DNA of 64,000 bases from Citrobacter koseri (GTDB lineage: Bacteria > Pseudomonadota > Gammaproteobacteria > Enterobacterales > Enterobacteriaceae), in NCBI GenBank assembly GCA_900446925.1, contig UAVY01000010.1:186001-250000 (forward strand). Direction: 5' to 3'. The notes under the pieces were generated by a model, which worked only from the letters and a program-made list of their open reading frames with translations, was not told the origin of the DNA and did not search any database. Made by a program: the position numbers and the translations under genes. Of the stretch, positions 57,825 to 64,000 are shown piece by piece; the stretch's first letter is position 1; every line of letters starts with the position of its first letter.

Positions 57825-58899
57825 TTAATCCGTTATTTTACCCTTTTCCACGGTGAACATCTTCGAATTTTTGTCCGACATGTCCAGAACGTGTTCAGCG
57901 CTGATTGCGCTGACAAAGACCTGTGATTGCGTCGCTTTCAAGCGGCTGGCCAGCAGCCCGCGACGCGCATCATCAAGTTCAGAGGCAAAATCATCTATCA
58001 GGTAGAGACACCGCCGCCCGCTTTCACGGGTGAGGAACTCCCCTTGCGCCAGTCGTAAAGCGCACATCAGCAGTTTAAGCTGCCCACGCGATAAGGTATC
58101 TTCCACCGGCGCACCGTCAGCACGAATGCGGAAATCCGCTTTGTGCGGACCATGCGCGGTGTAGGTCAACATGCGATCGCGTTCGAAGCTCCGCTCCAGC
58201 ACCTCGGCATAATCCGTCTCTTTTTCCCAACCGCGCTGAAAAGAGAAGGTGAGGGAGAACTCCGGTAGAAATTGCTGGCAGGTATCCGCCATATCCTGCG
58301 CAATACCAGCACTGTACTCAGCACGCCAGGTACTGATTTGTTCCGCGAGAGGAATCAACTCCTTATCCCACGGACGCAATTGTTCATAACGGCTTACCTG
58401 GCGCAGCGCCGCGTTGCGCTGCTTGAGCAACCGCTTCAGGTTGCTCCAGGCGGTAAAAAAACCGACTTCGTTGTGAAAGCATCCCCAGTCAAGGAACGCT
58501 CTTCTGTATTTGGGGCCGCCGTTGAGTAAAGTAAACCCCTCAGGGGTAATCAACTGCATCGGCATCAGGTGCGCCAGCTCCGCCACTTTGTGGCCGTCGG
58601 TGCCGTCGATGCGCACTTTGCTGTCGCCCAGCTTGTCTTTCGTCAGGCCGATGGCGGTTTCGCGCTCTTCCCCTTGCAAACGTCCGTGGAGGACAAACGA
58701 CTCCTGCTCATGACGAATGACGCGGCCAATCTGCAAACTGCGAAACGCCCGGCCGTGGCCGAGCGTATAGATAGCCTCCAGCACGCTGGTTTTGCCGCTA
58801 CCGTTTGCGCCAACCAGGAAGTTAAAGCCGGGGGATAAAGCGAGATCCGCATTTTCAATATTGCGAAAGTCGCGGATCAACAGGCGGGGTGAGCGACAT
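57825..58899 (-). CDS. recF: DNA replication/repair protein RecF
   Basis: RecF is an ABC-type ATPase (357 residues) that loads RecA at gaps with RecO and RecR. Walker A is in [20 protein letters not shown]; the signature motif in [19 protein letters not shown]; Walker B in [14 protein letters not shown]. The true start MSLTRLLIRDF at 58899 needs removal of one extra C near 58886; otherwise the frame is open from [16 protein letters not shown]. The start overlaps the dnaN stop by one base (TAATG). Confidence 0.96.
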
Positions 58900-59999
58900 T
58901 ACAGTCTCATTGGCATCACAACATACGCAGCACTTTGAGACGCCGCATCTTCAATCTGTACGCTGGAAACGGAGTCTGTCAGCAGAATACGCACGGTTTC
59001 ACATTTCAGCGCGTTCAGCACATCGAGCACGTAGCTGACGTTAAAGCCGATCTCCATCTCAGTACCGCCGTAGGTGACGTCCAGAATCTCTTCCGCTTCT
59101 TCCTGTTCCGGGTTGTTGGCGGTGATTTTGAGTTGGTTTTCGCTCACATACAGGCGTACGCCACGGAATTTCTCGTTGGAGAGAATCGCCGCGCGGGCAA
59201 ACGCCTGCTTGAGAATATCGCAACCCGCTTCCAGCGTTTTGTCCGGGTTCTTCGGCAATACGCGGCGATAATCCGGGAAACGACCATCAACCAGCTTGGA
59301 CGTAAAGATAAAATCACCGACGTGGGCGCGGATGTTGTTACTGCCGATCTGTACGCGCAGCGGGGTTTCGCCGCCGTCGAGCATACGCATCAGCTCAATC
59401 ACGCCTTTACGCGGCACAATCACCGAATGGTTAGGCAGAGATTGCCCGACCGGCATAGAGCAGACCGCCAGACGGTGACCGTCGGTCGCGACGGTACGCA
59501 ACTCTTCACCTTCAGTCTCAAACAGCATGCCGTTTAAGTAGTAACGAACGTCCTGATGCGCCATTGAGAACTGGGTGGCTTCAATCAGGCGCTTCATCGT
59601 TGCCTGCGGCAGGGTGAATTCGACTTCGCTCTGCCAGTCATCCAGATTAGGGAAATCAGCGGCAGGCAGCGTGGAAAGCGAGAAACGGCTACGCCCGGAG
59701 CGCACCAGCATCCGATCGCCTTCCAGCTGGACGGCAATTTCAGCCCCTTCCGGCAAGCCACGGCAGATATCAAAGAATTTCCGCGCCGGGACGGTAGTTG
59801 CGCCTGGTTCATGAGGCTGAATCAACGCAACGCGCGCCACCATTTCCATTTCAAGATCGGTGCCCGTCAGCGACAGCGTACCGTCAGCCACCTGCAACAG
59901 CAGGTTACCGAGAATGGGCAGTGTAGGACGACCGCCCAGCGGGCCACTGACCTGCTGAAGCGGTTTTAATAAATGTTCACGTTCAACGGTAAATTTCAT
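58899..59999 (-). CDS. dnaN: DNA polymerase III beta clamp
   Basis: This 366-residue sliding clamp has an intact frame: MKFTVEREHLLKPLQQVSG, GNLLLQVADGTLSLTGTDLEMEM, GDRMLVRSGRSRFSLSTLPAADFPN, KLVDGRFPDYRRVLP and the C-terminal partner-binding YVVMPMRL. It lies four bases after dnaA in the dnaA-dnaN-recF-gyrB operon. Confidence 0.98.
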   Translation of the reverse strand: MKFTVEREHLLKPLQQVSGPLGGRPTLPILGNLLLQVADGTLSLTGTDLEMEMVARVALIQPHEPGATTVPARKFFDICRGLPEGAEIAVQLEGDRMLVRSGRSRFSLSTLPAADFPNLDDWQSEVEFTLPQATMKRLIEATQFSMAHQDVRYYLNGMLFETEGEELRTVATDGHRLAVCSMPVGQSLPNHSVIVPRKGVIELMRMLDGGETPLRVQIGSNNIRAHVGDFIFTSKLVDGRFPDYRRVLPKNPDKTLEAGCDILKQAFARAAILSNEKFRGVRLYVSENQLKITANNPEQEEAEEILDVTYGGTEMEIGFNVSYVLDVLNALKCETVRILLTDSVSSVQIEDAASQSAAYVVMPMRL

Positions 60000-60003
60000 A
60001 GCG

Positions 60004-61412
60004 TCACGAAGATAATGTTCTGATTAAGTTTGAGAAATCTTCTTTAATATCATGGCTTTCTTCACGCAACTGCTCAATCTTACGGCAGGCATGAAGTACG
60101 GTAGTGTGGTCACGTCCACCAAACGCGTCGCCAATTTCTGGCAGACTGTGGTTGGTGAGCTCTTTTGCCAGCGCCATAGCCATCTGACGCGGGCGCGCTA
60201 CCGAGCGAGATCGACGCTTGGAAAGCAGATCCGCGATTTTAATTTTGTAATACTCCGCCACCGTCTTCTGGATATTGTCGATGGTGACTAGCTTTTCCTG
60301 CAATGCCAGCAAATCGCGCAGCGCTTCACGCACAAAGTCGATAGTGATAGCGCGTCCGGTAAAGTTAGCGTTAGCGATCACGCGGTTTCAGCGCCCCTTC
60401 CAGCTCACGCACGTTAGAGCGTAGTCGCTTGGCAATAAAGAACGCCACCTCGCCAGGCAAACGAATATCATTTTCGTCCGCTTTTTTCATCAGGATCGCC
60501 ACGGCGGGTTTCCAGCTCAGGCGGTTCGATCGCCACCGTCAACCCCCCAACCGGAAGCGGGATTTCAGACGATCTTCAACGCCGTTGATCTCTTTTGGAT
60601 AACGATCCGACGTCAAAATGATCTGCTGATTACCTTCTAACAGGGCGTTAAAGGTGTGGAAAAACTCTTCCTGGGATCGTTCTTTATTGGCGAAGAATTG
60701 AATGTCATCAATAAGCAGTGCGTCAACGGAACGGTAGTAGCGTTTAAACTCTTCGATCGCGTTGTTTTGCAAGGGCTTTAACCATGTCCTGCACAAAGCG
60801 CTCGGAGTGCATATACACCACTTTCGCATTCGGTTTGCGCGCCATAATACCGTTGCCCACCGCATGCAACAGGTGAGTTTTACCCAGACCGGTGCCGCCG
60901 TAGAGGAACAAGGGATTGTAGGCGCCGCCGGGGTTGTCCGCCACCTGACGCGCCGCCGCGCGCGCCAGTTGGTTGGATTTACCTTCGACGAAGTTATCAA
61001 ACGTGTGTTTCACGTTGACGTTAGAGCGGTAGGTCGGTTCTGCCGGAGCCGGCACGTTATCCCAGCCCGGGCGCGCCGCGGCTGGCGCCGCACGCTGTGG
61101 CTGCGCCTGAGCGACCTGCGCAGGCGCAACAACATTGTTGACCGGCGTTTTGAGCGTTTGAGTGACGGGTTTCGTCCCGACCTCAAAACGCAGTTGTGGG
61201 GCATCCGCTCCGCAGAAATTATTCAGCAGTCCATTGATATTATTGAGGTACTTGTCTCTTACCCAATCGAGCACAAAACGGTTTGGCGCATACAAAGCCA
61301 GCGTGTTATCGCTCAGTTCCGCCTGCAACGGGCGTATCCACATACTGAATTCTGTGGCTGGTAACTCATCCTGCAATCGGGCAAGACACTGCTGCCAAAG
61401 CGAAAGTGACAC
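60004..61412 (-). CDS. dnaA: Replication initiator DnaA
   Basis: DnaA binds oriC and opens the duplex. The GTG start at 61410-61412 gives [22 protein letters not shown], as in E. coli. The AAA+ Walker A is in [22 protein letters not shown], Walker B in [20 protein letters not shown], and the C-terminal DnaA-box-binding signature in [22 protein letters not shown]. The variable linker ([16 protein letters not shown]) is normal. Breaks near 60770, 60535, 60500 and 60385 are indels. About 466 residues. A long open stretch upstream to 61499 is not used. Confidence 0.97.
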
Positions 61413-61538
61413 GGCGGACTCCACTCGAACAAAAGTCGATAAATGACAAAGGCTGAAACATTCATGATTGTTGACGCACGTCGAAAAGACCCTGTGCATA
61501 AAAGGGTGACGTGCGAATTGCTATCTGCAATTTTACCC

Positions 61539-61667
61539 GATCAGGATCCGTTGAAACGATCAGGACCGCGGATCATAGCCTAAACTGAGCAAGAGATCTT
61601 CTGTTTCTCACAGATTCTTCCCGATTTATCCACAGGATGATCCAGAACCGGGTAAGTGTAAACGATC
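61539..61667 (-). promoter_or_regulatory. dnaA promoter region with DnaA box and GATC cluster
   Basis: TTATCCACA at 61626-61634 is a perfect DnaA box, fitting autoregulation of dnaA. Dam sites (GATC) lie at 61539, 61545, 61558, 61571, 61639 and 61664, four of them within 36 bp. This arrangement is known from E. coli, where SeqA binds the hemimethylated promoter after replication. Confidence 0.85.
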
Positions 61668-61726
61668 CAGGCGAAGTGCTGCACGATTTCGCGCGCATAT
61701 TGAAAAAATTAATGAGTAAAGATGCC

Positions 61727-61992
61727 AGGCTGTGCCCCTCAATTGCGCGTGGCGTCGACGCTGAGCCAGAAACGCGTAGTCAAGGCGGAAGGCGCCGGAC
61801 ATAGTGGGCCTATGTTCAAGCCTGACAACGCAGAGTACGCGTTTCTGGCACGCGTCCCGAAGGGCTGGGACTATTTTGGCCCATTGCCGCGTTGCTCTCC
61901 GCGCATTTGGGCCCCCAAACCCCACGGCTCGCGCCTTGCCCTGGGCCAAAATAATCGCCAGCGACGTTCACGATCAATTGAGGACACAGCCT
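61727..61992. repeat. Cloverleaf-like palindromic element between dnaA and rpmH
   Basis: This 266-bp segment is bounded by an inverted repeat: AGGCTGTGCCCCTCAATTG (61727-61745) against CAATTGAGGACACAGCCT (61975-61992). Inside are two further perfect inverted repeats: GCCAGAAACGCGTA (61765-61778) with TACGCGTTTCTGGC (61836-61849), and TATTTTGGCCCA (61872-61883) with TGGGCCAAAATA (61942-61953). The layout is one basal stem and two arms. Open frames across it have no coding look. It resembles a non-autonomous repeat element of a type I cannot name. Confidence 0.75.
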
Positions 61993-62157
61993 GATACTGC
62001 ATAAACGATCTAATAAAGATCCCGTGCGATCCTTGCGCTTTGCCCGGCAGTCCGTATAATCCTCCACCCGTTGTACAATGCCCATCGTACGGCGTTAGCG
62101 CTGCTTGTTTTTCGCGCGAAAAGGTGCGGAAAAACGCAGGGTTTTAAGGAAAGAGAA

Positions 62158-62186
62158 TTGACTCTGGAGTGTACAATTATTACAAT
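62158..62186 (+). promoter_or_regulatory. rpmH promoter
   Basis: TTGACT (62158-62163), 17-bp spacer, TACAAT (62181-62186), about 100 bp before rpmH. It is the strongest of the rightward promoters visible in the dnaA-rpmH gap. Confidence 0.8.
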
Positions 62187-62287
62187 CCGGCCTCTTTAAT
62201 CACCCACGCTGAGGCGTAAGTCGTTCGATAATCGTTCGGGTATACGCAAAAGTCAGTGAATTTATTCAAGTTTAGGTAGAAATCGCC

Positions 62288-62429
<142 letters not shown>

Positions 62430-62446
62430 TAAAAGCTAACCCCTGA

Positions 62447-62809
62447 GTGGTTAAGCTCGCATTTCCCAGGGAGTTACGTTTGTTAACTCCCAGTCATTTC
62501 ACATTTGTCTTCCAGCAGCCACAACGGGCTGGCCACGCCGCAAATCACCATCCTCGGCCGCCTGAATTCGCTGGGGGCATCCCCGCATCGGTCTAACCGT
62601 CGCCAAGAAAAACGTTCGACGCGCGCATGAACGCAATCGGATTAAACGTCTGACGCGTGAAAGCTTCCGTCTGCGTCAACATGAACTCCCTGCAATGGAT
62701 TTCGTGGGTGGTGGCGAAAAAAGGGGTTGCCGACCTCGATAACCGTGCTCTCTCGGAAGCGTTGGAAAAATTATGGCGCCGCCACTGTCGCCTGGCTCGC
62801 GGGTCCTGA
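62447..62809 (+). CDS. rnpA: Ribonuclease P protein component
   Basis: RnpA is the protein subunit of RNase P (119 residues). GTG start at 62447 gives [22 protein letters not shown]; then [45 protein letters not shown] carries the RNR motif ([11 protein letters not shown]), ending [11 protein letters not shown]. At least three extra bases (near 62574, 62706 and 62722) break the frame. It overlaps yidD by 37 bases. Confidence 0.95.
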
Positions 62810-63031
62810 TAGCCCTTATACGGGGTCTATCAACGCCTGATCAGTCCGCTGCTTGGGCCGCATTGCCGTTTCACGCCAACCTGCTCAAGCTACGGAATTG
62901 AGGCATTGCGCAGGTTTGGAGTGATAAAAGGCAGTTGGTTGACGGTGAAACGCGTATTAAAATGCCACCCTTTACACCCTGGTGGTGACGATCCCGTCCC
63001 GCCCGGACCATTTGATACCAGAGAACACTAA
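62773..63031 (+). CDS. yidD: Membrane protein insertion efficiency factor YidD
   Basis: This small 85-residue protein aids Yid[34 protein letters not shown] then [20 protein letters not shown], and [15 protein letters not shown]; the conserved Cys residues in HCRFTPTCS and KCHPLHPGG are present. One extra G near 62822 breaks the frame. The start lies inside rnpA, as in relatives. Confidence 0.94.
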
Positions 63032-63033
63032 CG

Positions 63034-64000
63034 ATGGATTCGCAACGCCAATCTTTTAGTCATCGCTTTGCTGTTCGTGTCTTTCATGATCTGGGCAAGC
63101 CTGGGAGCAGGATAAAAATCCGCAGCCTCAGACCCAACAGACCACGCAGACAACGACCACCGCAGCGGGTAGCGCCGCCGACCAGGGCGTACCGGCCAGT
63201 GGCCAGGGGAAACTGATTACGGTTAAGACCGACGTGCTTGATCTGACCATCAACACCCGTGGCGGTGATGTTGAGCAGGCCTTGCTGCCAACTTACCCGA
63301 AAGAGTTGGGTTCTAAAGAACCGTTCCAGTTGCTGGAAACGACTCCGCAGTTTATCTACCAGGCGCAGAGCGGCCTGACCGGTCGTGACGGCCCGGATAA
63401 CCCGGCTAACGGCCCGCGTCCGCTGTACAGCGTCGATAACGACACGTTTGTCCTCGCGGATGGCCAGAACGAACTGCATGTTCCGATGACCTGGACTGAC
63501 GCCGCTGGCAACACCTTCACCAAAACGTTTGTCCTCAAACGCGGTGAATATGCGGTCAACGTCAACTACAGGCGTGCAGAACGCCGGTGAGAAACCGCTG
63601 GAGATCTCCACCTTTGGTCAGTTGAAGCAATCCATCAATCTGCCGTCTCATCGCGACACCGGTAGCAGCAATTTTGCACTGCATACCTTCCGTGGGCGCG
63701 GCGTACTCCACGCCGGATGAGAAGTACGAAAAATACAAATTCGACACCATTGCCGATAACGAAAACCTGAACGTCAGCTCCAACGGCGGCTGGGTCGCCA
63801 TGTTGCAGCAGTACTTCGCAACGGCATGGATTCCACGTAACGACGGCACCAATAACTTCTATACCGCGAATCTGGGTAACGGCATTGCCGCTATCGGCTA
63901 TAAATCTCAGCCGGTTCTGGTACAGCCGGGTCAGACTGGCGCCATGACCAGCACCCTGTGGGTTGGCCCGGAAATTCAGGATAAAATGGCGGCCGTTGCA
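63034..64000 (+). CDS. yidC: Membrane protein insertase YidC, truncated by window edge
   Basis: YidC is the essential inner-membrane insertase. The N-terminal TM anchor reads [25 protein letters not shown] after removing extra bases near 63049 and 63098. The periplasmic domain follows: [89 protein letters not shown] and [22 protein letters not shown]. Further insertions lie near 63572 and 63700. The window ends at [11 protein letters not shown], before the insertase core. Confidence 0.96.

Noticed and set aside
61626..62085. Overlapping open frames within the dnaA-rpmH gap
   Set aside because: They arise from the inverted-repeat element; frames on both strands resemble each other because of the palindromes and show no family features.

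Overview
The window is enterobacterial chromosome from Salmonella or a very close relative, running from nlpA to the dnaA-gyrB replication region. The evidence is gene order and protein similarity recognised by eye: the D-glucosaminate dga operon with its sigma54 activator, uhpABCT, ivbL-ilvBN, istR/tisB, emrD, dsdCXA, yidFGHJKL, glvGC, yidP, yidE, ibpAB, yidQR, yidA, gyrB-recF-dnaN-dnaA and rpmH-rnpA-yidD-yidC. Which Salmonella lineage this is cannot be settled by reading. The locus between yidR and yidA and the GT52 glycosyltransferase after uhpA would be good lineage markers.

The sequence carries many single-base indels, mostly one-base homopolymer extensions with some deletions. They break more than 30 genes, including essential ones (gyrB, dnaA, rpmH, rnpA, yidC). 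I read these as base-calling or assembly errors. Genes are therefore annotated over their full reconstructed span, and a frameshift here should not be taken as evidence of a pseudogene.

Layout. 1-522: 3'-truncated nlpA. 684-8121: dgaF-E-D-C-B-A and dgaR, all on the minus strand, with a good sigma54 promoter before dgaA. 8310-10447: yicS, nepI, yicN. 10459-16832: an IclR regulator divergent from a sugar-acid cluster (DHDPS-family aldolase, UxaA-family dehydratase, MFS permease, DgoK-like kinase, DgoA-like aldolase). 16876-21848: the Uhp hexose-phosphate uptake system. 22016-23021: an AT-rich GT52 glycosyltransferase. 23273-26139: ilvN, ilvB, the ivbL attenuator, and the SOS-controlled istR/tisB toxin-antitoxin. 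26212-29474: an EamA transporter, emrD and a GH5-like secreted protein. 29564-33402: the D-serine genes dsdC/dsdXA. 33415-39848: radical-SAM maturase, two DUF202 proteins, a REP array, Cys-type sulfatase, SSS symporter and AraC regulator. 39845-45389: family 4 glycosidase, PTS EIICB, GntR regulator and YidE. 45623-48568: small heat-shock proteins ibpB/ibpA, yidQ and yidR. 48800-54284: a putatively Fur-regulated TonB-dependent uptake locus. 54361-64000: yidA, gyrB-recF-dnaN-dnaA (minus), a cloverleaf-like palindromic element, and rpmH-rnpA-yidD-yidC (plus).

Functional themes are sugar-acid, amino-sugar and sugar-phosphate catabolism, stress responses (SOS, heat shock), iron or heme acquisition and chromosome replication. 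REP/BIME elements punctuate many intergenic gaps and one ERIC element separates ibpA from ibpB.
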